Source: Prostheceraeus crozeri
Taxonomy: Eukaryota; Platyhelminthes; Polycladida; Euryleptidae
Reading direction: 5' to 3'
Length of the DNA stretch: 64,000 nt
Assembly (NCBI GenBank): GCA_907163375.1
Contig: CAJQUW010011286.1
Span: 42,136-106,135, forward strand
The notes below the pieces were generated by a model. The model was not told the origin of the DNA. It saw nothing but the letters and a program-made list of their open reading frames with translations, and did no database searches. Positions 52,121 through 64,000 of the stretch are shown piece by piece. The position numbers and the translations under genes are program-made. Each line of letters starts with the position of its first letter. The first letter of the stretch is position 1.

Positions 52121-55100
52121 ATGACACTGTGGTCCTTCACTGCACCAATGATGACACTGTGGTCCTTCACTGCACCAATGATGACACTGTTGCCCCTCAC
52201 TGCAACAATGATGACACTGTGGTCCTTCACTGCAACAATGATGACACTGTGGTCCTTCACTGCAACAATGATGACACTGTGGTCCCTCACTGCACCAATG
52301 ATGACACTGAGGTCCTTCACTGCAACAATGGTGACACTGTGGTCCTTCACTGCACCAATGATGACACTGTGGTCTCTCACTGCACCAATGATGACACTGA
52401 GGTCCTTCACTGCACCAATGACGACACTGAGGTCCTTCACTGCACCAATGATGACAATGTGGTCCTTCACTGCACCAATGATGGCACTGAGGTCCTTCAC
52501 TGCACCAATGATGACAATGTGGTCCTTCACTGCACCAATGATGACACTGTGGTCTCTCACTGCACCAATGATGACACTGTGGTCCTTCACTGCAACAATG
52601 ATGACACTGTGGTCCTTCACTGCAACAATGATGACACTGTGGTCCTTCACTGCAACAATGATGACACTGTGGTCCCTCACTGCACCAATGATGACACTGA
52701 GGTCCTTCACTGCAACAATGGTGACACTGTGGTCCTTCACTGCACCAATGATAACACTGTGGTCCTTCACTGCACCAATGATGACACTGTGGTGTCTCAC
52801 TGCACCAATGATGACACTGACGTCCTTCACTGCACCAATGATGACACTGTGTTCCCTCACTGCAACAATGATGACACTGTGGTCCTTCACTGCAACAATG
52901 ATGACAATGTGGTCCTTCACTGCAACAATGATGACACTGTGGTCCTTCACTGCACCAATGATGACACTGTGGTCCTTCACTGCAACAATGATGACACTGC
53001 GGTCCTTCACTGCACCAATGATGACACTGTGGTCCTTCACTGCACCAATGATGACACTGTGGTCCTTCACTGCAACAATGATGACACTGTGGTCCCTCAC
53101 TGCACCAATGATGACACTGAGGTCCTTCACTGCACCAATGATGACAATGTGGTCCCTCACTGCACCAATGATGACACTGTGGTCCTTCACTGCAACAATG
53201 ATGACACTGTGGTCCTTCACTGCAACAATGATGACACTGTGGTCCTTCGCTGCACCAATGATGACACTGTGGTCCTTCACTGCACCAATGATGACACTGT
53301 GGTCCCTCACTGCACCAATGATGACACTGAGGTCCTTCACTGCAACAATGATGACACTGTGGTCCTTCACTGCAACAATGATGACACTGTGGTCCTTCAC
53401 TGCACCAATGATGACACTGAGGTCCTTCACTGCAACAATGATGACACTGTGGTCCCTCACTGCACCAATGATGACACTGTGGTCCCTCACTGCAACAATG
53501 ATGACACTGTGGTCCCTCACTGCACCAATGATGACACTGTGGTCCCTCACTGCACCAATGATGACACTGAGGTCCTTCACTGCAACAATGGTGACACTGT
53601 GGTCCTTCACTACACCAATGATGACACTGTGGTCCCTCACTGCAACAATGATGACACTGAGGTCCTTCACTGCACCAATGATGACACTGTGGTCCCTCAC
53701 TGCACCAATGATGACACTGTGGTCCCTCACTGCACCAATGATGACACTGAGGTCCTTCACTGCAACAATGGTGACACTGTGGTCCTTCACTACACCAATG
53801 ATGACACTGTGGTCTCTCACTGCACCAATGATGACACTGAGGTCCTTCACTGCACCAATGATGACACTGAGGTCCTTCACTGCACCAATGATGACACTGT
53901 GGTCCTTCACTGCACCAATGATGACAATGTGGTCCTTCACTGCACCAATGATGACACTGTGGTCTCTCACTGCACCAATGATGGCACTGTGGTCCTTCAC
54001 TGCAACAATGATGACACTGTGGTCCTTCACTGCAACAATGATGACACTGTGGTCTCTCACTGCACCAATGATGACACTGAGGTCCTTCACTGCACCAATG
54101 ATGACACTGTGGTCCTTCACTGCAACAATGATGACACTGTGGTCCTTCACTGCAACAATGATGACACTGTGGTCCCTCACTGCACCAATGATGACACTGA
54201 GGTCCTTCACTGCACCAATGATGACACTGTGGTCCTTCACTGCACCAATGATGACACTGTGGTCCTTCACTGCACCAATGATGACACTGTGGTCCTCCAA
54301 TGCAACAATGATGACACTGTGGTCCTTCACTGCACCAATGATGACACTGTGGTCCTTCACTGCACCAATGATGACACTGTGGTCCTTCACTGCACCAATG
54401 ATGACACTGTGGTCCTTCACTGCAACAATGATGACACTGTGGTCCCTCACTGCACCAATGATGACACTGTGGTCCCTCACTGCACCAATGATGACACTGA
54501 GGTCCTTCACTGCAACAATGGTGACACTGTGGTCCTTCACTGCAACAATGATGACACTGTGGTCATTCACTGCAGCAATGATGACACTGTGGTCCTTCAC
54601 TGCAGCAATGATGACACTGTGGTCCTTCACTGCAACAATGATGACACTGTGGTCATTCACTGCAACAATGATAACACAGTTGTCCTTCACTGCAACAATG
54701 ATGACACTGTGGTCCTTCACTGCACCAATGATGACACTGTGGTCCTTCACTGCAACAATGATGACACTGTGGTCCTTCACTGCACCAATGATGACACTGT
54801 GGTCCTTCACTGCACCAATGATGACACTGTGGTCCCTCACTGCAACAATGATGACACTGTGGTCCATCACTGCAACAATGATGACACTGAGGTCCTTCAC
54901 TGCACCAATGATGACACTGTGGTCCCTCACTGCACCAATGATGACACTGTGGTCCTTCACTGCAACAATGATGACACTGTGGTCCTTCACTGCAACAATG
55001 ATGACACTGTGGTCCTTCACTGCAACAATGATGACACTGTGGTCCTTCACTGCACCAATGATGACACTGTGGTCCCTCACTGCAACAATGATGACACTGT

Positions 55101-58100
55101 GGTCCTTCACTGCAACAATGATGACACTGAGGTCCTTCACTGCAACAATGATGACACTGTGGTCTATCACTGCACCAATGATGACACTGTGGTCCTTCAC
55201 TGCACCAATGATGACACTGTGGTCCCTCACTGCAACAATGATGACACTGAGGTCCTTCACTGCACCAATGATGACACTGTGGTCTCTCACTGCACCAATG
55301 ATGACAATGTGGTCCCTCACTGCACCAATGATGACACTGAGGTCCTTCACTGCACCAATGATGACACTGAGGTCCTTCACTGCACCAATGATGACACTGT
55401 GAACCATCACTGCAACAATGAGGAGACTGTGGTCCTTCACTGCAACAATGATGATACTGTGGTCCCTCACTGCACCAATGATGACACTGAGGTCCTTCAC
55501 TGCAACAATGGTGACACTGTGGTCCTTCACTGCACCAATGATGACACTGTGGTCTCTCACTGCACCAATGATGACACTGAGGTCCTTCACTGCACCAATG
55601 ATGACACTGTGGTCCTTCACTGCAACAATGATGACAATGTGGTCCCTCACTGCAACAATGATGACACTGTGAATCCTCACTACACCAATGATGACACTGT
55701 GGTCCTTCACTGCACCAATGATGACACTGTGGTCCTTCACTGCAACAATGATGACACTGTGGTCCTTCACTGCAACAATGATGACACTGTGGTCCTTCAC
55801 TGCACCAATGATGACACTGTGGTCCCTCACTGCACCAATGATGACACTGAGGTCCTTCACTGCAACAATGATGACACTGTGGTCCTTCACTGCACCAATG
55901 ATAACACTGTGGTCCTTCACTGCACCAATGATGACACTGTGGTGTCTCACTGCACCAATGATGACACTGACGTCCTTCACTGCACCAATGATGACACTGA
56001 GGTCCTTCACTGCACCAATGACGACACTGAGGTCCTTCACTGCAACAATGATGACAATGTGGTCCTTCACTGCAACAATGATGACACTGTGGTCCTTCAC
56101 TGCACCAATGATGACACTGTGGTCCTTCACTGCAACAATGATGACACTGTGGTCCTTCACTGCACCAATGATGACACTGTGGTCCTTCACTGCACCAATG
56201 ATGACACTGTGGTCCTTCACTGCAACAATGATGACACTGTGGTCCCTCACTGCACCAATGATGACACTGAGGTCCTTCACTGCACCAATGATGACACTGT
56301 GGTCCTTCACTGCAACAATGATGACAATGTGGTCCTTCACTGCAACAATGATGACACTGTGGTCCTTCACTGCAACAATGATGACACTGTGGTCCTTCAC
56401 TGCAACAATGATGACACTGTGGTCCTTAACTGCACCAATGATGACACTGTGGTCGCTCACTGCACCAATGATGACACTGTGGTCCTTCACTGCAACAATG
56501 ATGACACTGAGGTCCTTCACTGCAACAATGATGACACTGTGGTCCCTCACTGCACCAATGATGACACTGAGGTCCTTCACTGCAACAATGATGACACTGT
56601 GAATCATCACTGCAACAATGATGAAACTGAGGTCCTTCACTGCAACAATGATGACACTGTGGTCCTTCACTGCAACAATGATGACACTGTGGTCCTTAAC
56701 TGCAACAATGATGACACTGTGGTCCTTCACTGCAACAATGATGACAATGTGGTCCCTCACTGCAACAATGATGACACTGTGGTCCTTCACTGCAACAATG
56801 ATGACACTGAGGTCCTTCACTGCACCAATGATGACACTGTGGTCCTTCACTGCACCAATGATGACACTGTGGTCCCTCACTGCACCAATGATGACACTGT
56901 GGTCCTTCACTGCAACAATGATGACAATGTGGTCCTTCACTGCACCAATGATGACACTGTGGTCTCTCACTGCACCAATGATGACACTGAGGTCCTTCAC
57001 TGCACCAATGATGACACTGTGGTCCTTCACTGCACCAATGATGACACTGTGGTCCTTCACTGCACCAATGATGACACTGTGGTCCTTCACTGCAACAATG
57101 ATGACACTGTGGTCTCTCACTGCACCAATGATGCCACTGTGGTCCTTCACTGCAACAATGATGACACTGTGGTCCTTCACTGCAACAATGATGACACTGT
57201 GGTCCTTCACTGCAACAATGATGACAATGTGGTCCCTCACTGCACCAATGATGACACTGAGGTCCTTCACTGCAACAATGATGACAATGTGGTCCTTCAC
57301 TGCACCAATGATGACACTGAGGTCTCTCACTGCACCAATGATGACACTGAGGTCCTTCACTGCACCAATGATGACACTGTGGTCCTTCACTGCAACAATG
57401 ATGACATTGTGGTCCCTCACTGCACCAATGATGACACTGTGGTCCTTCACTGCAACAATGATGACACTGAGGTCCTTCACTGCACCAATGATGACACTGT
57501 GGTCCCTCACTGCACCAATGATGACACTGTGGTCCTTCACTGCACCAATGATGACACTGTGGTCCTTCACTGCAACAATGATGACACTGTGGTCCCTCAC
57601 TGCACCAATGATGACACTGTGGTCCTTCACTGCACCAATGATGACACTGTGGTCCTTCACTGCACCAATGATGACACTGTGGTCCTTCACTGCAACAATG
57701 ATGACACTGTGGTCCTTCACTGCACCAATGATGACACTGTGGTCCTTCACTGCACCAATGATGACACTGTGGTCCCTCACTGCAACAATGATGACAATGT
57801 GGTCCCTCACTGCAACAATGATGACACTGTGAATCCTCACTACACCAATGATGACACTGTGGTCCTTCACTGCACCAATGATGACACTGTGGTCCTTCAC
57901 TGCAACAATGATGACACTGTGAACCCTCACTGCACTAATGATGACACTGTGGTCTCTCACTGCACCAATGATGACACTGTGGTCCCTCACTGCAGCAATG
58001 ATGACACTGAGGTCCTTCACTGCAACAATGATGACACTGTGGTCCTTCACTGCACCAATGATGACACTGTGAACCCTCACTGCACCAATGATGACACTGT

Positions 58101-58741
58101 GGTCCTTCACTGCAACAATGATGACACTGAGGTCCTTCACTGCACCAATGATGACACTGTGGTCCTTCACTGCACCAATGATGACACTGTGGTCCTTCAC
58201 TGCAACAATGATGACACTGTGGTCCTTCACTGCAACAATGATGACACTGTGGTCCTTCACTGCACCAATGATGACACTGTGGTCCTTCACTGCACCAATG
58301 ATGACACTGTGGTCCCTCACTGCACCAATGATGACACTGTGGTCCTTCACTGCAACAATGATGACACTGTGGTCCTTCACTGCAACAATGATGACACTGT
58401 GGTCCTTCACTGCACCAATGATGACACTGTGGTCCTTCACTGCAACAATGATGACACTGTGGTCTCTCACTGCACCAATGATGACACTGTGGTCCCTCAC
58501 TGCACCAATGATGACACTGTGGTCCTTCACTGCAACAATGATGACACTGTGGTCCTTCACTGCAACAATGATGACACTGTGGTCCTTCACTGCAACAATG
58601 ATGACACTGTGGTCCTTCACTGCAACAATGATGACACTGTGGTCCCTCACTGCAACAATGATGACACTGTGGTCCTTCACTGCAACAATGATGACACTGA
58701 GGTCCTCACTGCACCAATGATGACACTGAGGTCCTTCACTG

Positions 58742-60345
58742 CACCAATGATGACACTGTGGTCCTTCACTGCACCAATGATGACACTGTGGTCCCTCACT
58801 GCACCAATGATGACACTGAGGTCCTTCACTGCAACAATGATGACACTGTGGTCCTTCACTGCACCAATGATGACACTGTGGTCCTTCACTGCACCAATGA
58901 TGACACTGTGGTCCTTCACTGCACCAATGATGACACTGAGGTCCTTCACTGCACCAATGATGACACTGTGGTCCTTCACTGCACCAATGATGACACTGTG
59001 GTCCTTCACTGCACCAATGATGACACTGTGGTCCTTCACTGCAACAATGATGACACTGTGGTCCTTCACTGCACCAATGATGACACTGTGGTCCTTCACT
59101 GCAACAATGATGACACTGTGGTCCTTCACTGCACCAATGATGACACTGAGGTCCTTCACTGCAACAATGATGACACTGTGGTCCTTCACTGCACCAATGA
59201 TGACACTGTGGTCCTTCACTGCACCAATGATGACACTGTGGTCCTTCACTGCACCAATGATGACACTGTGGTCCTTCACTGCACCAATGATGACACTGTG
59301 GTCCTTCACTGCAACAATGATGACACTGTGGTCCTTCACTGCACCAATGATGACACTGTGGTCCTTCACTGCACCAATGATGACACTGTGGTCCTTCACT
59401 GCACCAATGATGACACTGTGGTCCTTCACTGCACCAATGATGACACTGTGGTCCTTCACTGCAACAATGATGACACTGTGGTCATTCACTGCAGCAATGA
59501 TGACACTGTGGTCCTTCACTGCACCAATGATGACACTGTGGTCCTTCACTGCACCAATGATGACACTGTGGTCCTCCAATGCAACAATGATGACACTGTG
59601 GTCCTTCACTGCACCAATGATGACACTGTGGTCCTTCACTGCACCAATGATGACACTGTGGTCCTTCACTGCACCAATGATGACACTGTGGTCCTTCACT
59701 GCAACAATGATGACACTGTGGTCCCTCAATGCAACAATGATGACACTGTGGTCCTTCACTGCACCAATGATGACACTGTGGTCCTTCACTGCAACAATGA
59801 TGACACTGTGGTCCTTCACTGCACCAATGATGACACTGTGGTCCTTCACTGCAACAATGATGACACTGTGGTCCTTCACTGCACCAATGATGACACTGTG
59901 GTCCTTCACTGCACCAATGATGACACTGTGGTCCTTCACTGCAACAATGATGACACTGTGGTCCTTCACTGCACCAATGATGACACTGTGGTCCTTCACT
60001 GCACCAATGATGACACTGTGGTCCTTCACTGCACCAATGATGACACTGTGGTCCTTCACTGCACCAATGATGACACTGTGGTCCTTCACTGCAACAATGA
60101 TGACACTGTGGTCCTTCACTGCAACAATGATGACACTGTGGTCCTTCACTGCACCAATGATGACACTGTGGTCCTTCACTGCACCAATGATGACACTGTG
60201 GTCCTTCACTGCAACAATGATGACACTGTGGTCCTTCACTGCAACAATGATGACACTGTGGTCCTTCACTGCAACAATGATGACACTGTGGTCCTTCACT
60301 GCACCAATGATGACACTGAGGTCCTTCACTGCAACAATGATGACA
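58742..60345. repeat. most homogeneous segment of the array
   Basis: For about 53 consecutive units, almost the only difference is A or C in GCA(A/C)CAATG, with rare TGAGG and two or three other changes. Elsewhere in the array CTTCAC, CCTCAC and TCTCAC alternate often. This suggests recent local amplification or gene conversion. Confidence 0.6.
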
Positions 60346-63300
60346 CTGTGGTCCTACACTGCAACAATGATGACACTGTGAATCATCACTGCAACAATGA
60401 TGAAACTGAGGTCCTTCACTGCAACAATGATGACACTGTGGTCCTTCACTGCAACAATGATGACACTGTGGTCCTTAACTGCACCAATGATGACACTGTG
60501 GTCGCTCACTGCACCAATGATGACACTGTGGTCCTTCACTGCAACAATGATGACACTGAGGTCCTTCACTGCACCAATGATGACACTGTGGTCCTCACTG
60601 CACCAATGATGACACTGTGGTCCCTCACTGCACCAATGATGACACTGAGGTCCTTCACTGCAACAATGGTGACACTGTGGTCCTTCACTGCACCAATGAT
60701 GACACTGTGGTCTCTCACTGCACCAATGATGACACTGAGGTCCTTCACTGCACCAATGATGACACTGTGAACCCTCACTGCACCAATGATGACACTGTGG
60801 TCCTTCACTGCAACAATGATGACAATGTGGTCCTTCACTGCAACAATGATGACACTGTGGTCTCTCACTGCACCAATGATGACAATGTGGTCCCTCACTG
60901 CACCAATGATGACACTGTGGTCCTTCACTGCAACAATGATGACACTGTGGTCCTTCACTGCAACAATGATGACACTGTGGTCCCTCACTGCACCAATGAT
61001 GACACTGAGGTCCTTCACTGCAACAATGATGACAATGTGGTCCTTCACTGCACCAATGATGACACTGAGGTCTCTCACTGCACCAATGATGACACTGAGG
61101 TCCTTCACTGCACCAATGATGACACTGTGGTCCCTCACTGCACCAATGATGACACTGTGGTCCTTCACTGCAACAATGATGACACTGTGGTCCCTCACTG
61201 CAACAATGATGACACTGAGGTCCTTCACTGCACCAATGATGACACTGTGGTCCTTCACTGCACCAATGATGACACTGTGGTCCTTCACTGCACCAATGAT
61301 GACACTGTGGTCCTTCACTGCAACAATGATGACACTGTGGTCCTTCACTGCACCAATGATGACACTGTGGTCCTTCACTGCACCAATGATGACACTGTGG
61401 TCCTTCACTGCACCAATGATGACACTGTGGTCTCTCACTGCAACAATGATGACACTGTGGTCCTTCACTGCACCAATGATGACACTGTGGTCTCTCACTG
61501 CACCAATGATGACACTGTGGTCCCTCACTGCAACAATGATGACACTGTGGTCCCTCACTGCAACAATGATGACACTGTGGTCCCTCACTGCACCAATGAT
61601 GACACTGTGGTCCTCCAATGCAACAATGATGACACTGTGGTCCTCCACTGCAACAATGATGACACTGTGGTCCTTCACTGCACCAATGATGACACTGTGG
61701 TCCTTCACTGCACCAATGATGACACTGTGGTCCTCACTGCATCAATGATGACACTGTGGTCCATCACTGCAACAATGATGACACTGAGGTCCTTCACTGA
61801 ACCAATGATGACACTGTGGTCCCTCACTGCACCAATGATGACACTGTGGTCCTTCACTGCAACAATGATGACACTGTGGTCCTTCACTGCAACAATGATG
61901 ACACTGTGGTCCCTCACTGCACCAATGACGACACTGTGGTCCTTCACTGCACCAATGATGACACTGTGGTCCTTCACTGCAACAATGATGACACTGTGGT
62001 CCTTCACTGCAACAATGATGACACTGAGGTCCTTCACTGCACCAATGATGACACTGTGAACCCTCACTGCAGCAATGATGACACTCTGAACCCTCACTGC
62101 ACCGATGATGATACTGTGGTCCTTCACTGCAACAATGATGACAATGTGGTCCTTCACTGCAACAATGATGACACTGAGGTCCTTCACTGAACCAATGATG
62201 ACACTGTGGTCCCTCACTGCACCAATGATGACACTGTGGTCCTTCACTGCAACAATGATGACAATGTGGTCCTTCACTGCAACAATGATGACACTGAGGT
62301 CCTTCACTGCAACAATGATGACACTGTGGTCCTTCACTGCACCAATGATGACACTGTGGTCCTTCACTGCAACAATGATGACACTGTGGTCCTTCACTGC
62401 AACAATGATGACACTGTGGTCCTTCACTGCACCAATGATGACACTGTGGTCCTTCACTGCACCAATGATGACACTGTGGTCCTTCACTGCAACAATGATG
62501 ACACTGTGGTCCTTCACTGCACCAATGATGACACTGTGAACCCTCACTGCACCAATGATGACACTGTGGTCCTTCACTGCAACAATGATGATACTGTGGT
62601 CCCTCACTGCAACAATGATGACACTGTGGTCCCTCACTGCACCAATGATGACACTGTGGTCCTTCACTGCACCAATGATGGACACTGAGGTCCTTCACTG
62701 CAACAATGATGACACTGTGGTCCTTCACTGCACCAATGATGACACTGTGGTCCTTCACTGCAACAATGATGACACTGTGGTCCATCACTGCACCAATGAT
62801 GACACTGTGGTCCTTCACTGCAACAATGATGACACTGTGGTCCATCACTGCACCAATGATGACACTGAGGTCCTTCACTGCAACAATGATGACACTGTGG
62901 TCCTTCACTGCAACAATGATGACACTGTGGTCCTTCACTGCAACAATGATGACACTGAGGTCCTTCACTGCACCAATGACGACACTGAGGTCCTTCACTG
63001 CACCAATGATGACAATGTGGTCCTTCACTGCACCAATGATGGCACTGAGGTCCCTCACTGCAACAATGATGACAATGTGGTCCTTCACTGCAACAATGAT
63101 GACACTGTGGTCCTTCACTGCACCAATGATGACACTGTGAACCCTCACTGCACCAATGATGATACTCTGAACCCTCACTGCACCGATGATGATACTGTGG
63201 TCCTTCACTGCAACAATGATGACAATGTGGTCCTTCACTGCGACAATGATGACACTGAGGTCCTTCACTGCACCAATGATGACACTGTGGTCCCTCACTG

Positions 63301-63639
63301 CACCAATGATGACACTGAGGTCCTTCACTGCAACAATGATGACAATGTGGTCCTTCACTGCACCAATGATGACACTGTGGTCTCTCACTGCACCAATGAT
63401 GACACTGAGGTCCTTCACTGCACCAATGATGACACTGTGGTCCTTCACTGCAACAATGATGACACTGTGGTCCCTCACTGCACCAATGATGACACTGAGG
63501 TCCTTCACTGCAACAATGATGACACTGTGAATCATCACTGCAACAATGATGACACTGAGGTCCTTCACTGCAACAATGATGACACTGTGGTCCTTCACTG
63601 CAACAATGATGACACTGTGGTCCTTCACTGCACCAATGA

Positions 63640-64000
63640 TGACACTGTTGGTCCTTCAACACTGCAACCAATGATGACACTGTGTCCTTCACTGCAACAA
63701 TGATGACACTGAGGGTCCTTCCACTGCCACAATGATGACACTGTGAACCATCACTGCAACACACAATGTATGGAGACTGTGGTCCTTCACTGCAACAATG
63801 ATGATACTGTGGTCCCTCACTGCAAGCAATGATGACACTGTGAGTCCATTCACTGCAACAATGATGACCCTGTGAACCATCACTGCAACATTGATGACAC
63901 TGAGGTCCTTCACTGCACCAATGATGACACTGTGTACCATCACTGCAGCAATGAGGAGACTGTGGTCCCCCTTCACTGCAACAATGATGATACTGTGGTC
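63640..64000. repeat. indel-rich right end of the visible array
   Basis: Unit length becomes irregular within a few copies: CTGTTGGTCC, TTCAACACTGCAACC, CTGTGTCC, GAGGGTCCTTCCACTGCC, GCAACACACAATGTATGG, GCAAGCAATG and GTCCCCCTTCAC. Such changes are rare in the preceding 43 kb. Either the array is eroding toward its edge or this stretch is less well corrected sequence. Confidence 0.7.

Larger units (their letters stand above)
20603..64000. repeat. 43.4-kb tandem array of a 30-bp satellite unit, continuing past the window
   Basis: About 1,446 head-to-tail copies fill the rest of the window with no intervening sequence. A typical unit is 20,641-20,670, with core AACAATGATGACACTGTGG. Most differences fall at a handful of positions: AAC or ACC, CTTCAC, CCTCAC or TCTCAC, TGTGG or TGAGG, ACACTG or ACAATG, and TGTGGTC or TGTGAAC. 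Nearly all units are exactly 30 bp. A few dozen are 28, 29 or 31 bp. The consensus has no CpG and about 47% GC. Four of six frames lack stops in the consensus, giving decapeptides TVVLHCNNDD and MMTLWSFTAT (plus) and KDHSVIIVAV and CHHCCSEGPQ (minus). I call it satellite DNA, not a gene, because of recurrent frame shifts and because common variants change amino acids freely. Confidence 0.97.

Noticed and set aside
20603-64000. Dozens of long open frames on both strands, up to about 2,760 codons, as giant repetitive proteins
   Set aside because: Open frames are forced by the 30-bp unit. They exist in four frames at once, switch frame at 28-, 29- and 31-bp units, have no convincing start or splice context, and common variants change amino acids freely.
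20603-64000. CRISPR array
   Set aside because: Unit length is in the CRISPR repeat range, but there are no spacers: units abut directly, and the genome is eukaryotic.

Overview
This 64 kb window is eukaryotic and most likely comes from a marine invertebrate animal. The evidence is spliced exons with strong donor and acceptor sites, a glutamine-rich protein, tRNA-derived retroposons, and decayed transposons of animal type (hAT, P-like with a THAP finger, LINE, MITE). The left flank is AT-rich. There is no bacterial gene organisation and no CRISPR array. I found no intact, confidently identified gene.

The layout is as follows. (1) Positions 1-4,484 hold three candidate exons of one minus-strand gene of unknown function. 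The last is a polyglutamine exon (884-1415). The introns carry a GC-rich interspersed repeat and a tRNA-like pseudogene. (2) Positions 4,667-20,602 are a transposon graveyard. It has an 875-bp element between TTAA sites; a hAT element A (5,758-10,328) with a second hAT element B (6,492-8,370) inside it; a partial second copy of the TTAA-type repeat next to A; a repeat with a hammerhead-ribozyme-like core (about 13.4 kb); a 727-bp fold-back MITE (15,442-16,168); a LINE whose endonuclease region is split by a P-like element with a decayed THAP finger (16,999-18,819); and a tRNA-derived retroposon with about 20-nt flanking duplications (19,723-19,801). (3) Positions 20,603-64,000 are one continuous array of a 30-bp unit, roughly 1,446 copies, running off the right edge.

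The array dominates the window. Nearly every unit is 30 bp, a multiple of three, and the consensus has no stop codon in four of six frames. This produces apparent open frames of up to thousands of codons on both strands. I do not call these genes. Units differ mostly at a few recurrent sites, and these variants form higher-order repeats of about 38, 46, 108, 111 and 121 units, tagged by one distinctive 29-bp unit. The consensus has no CpG and is about 47% GC, well above its flank. The last 360 bp are rich in indels, which suggests an eroding array edge or uncorrected sequence.

The genes do not form a pathway. The window is best read as the end of a gene, then transposon-rich DNA, then satellite heterochromatin.
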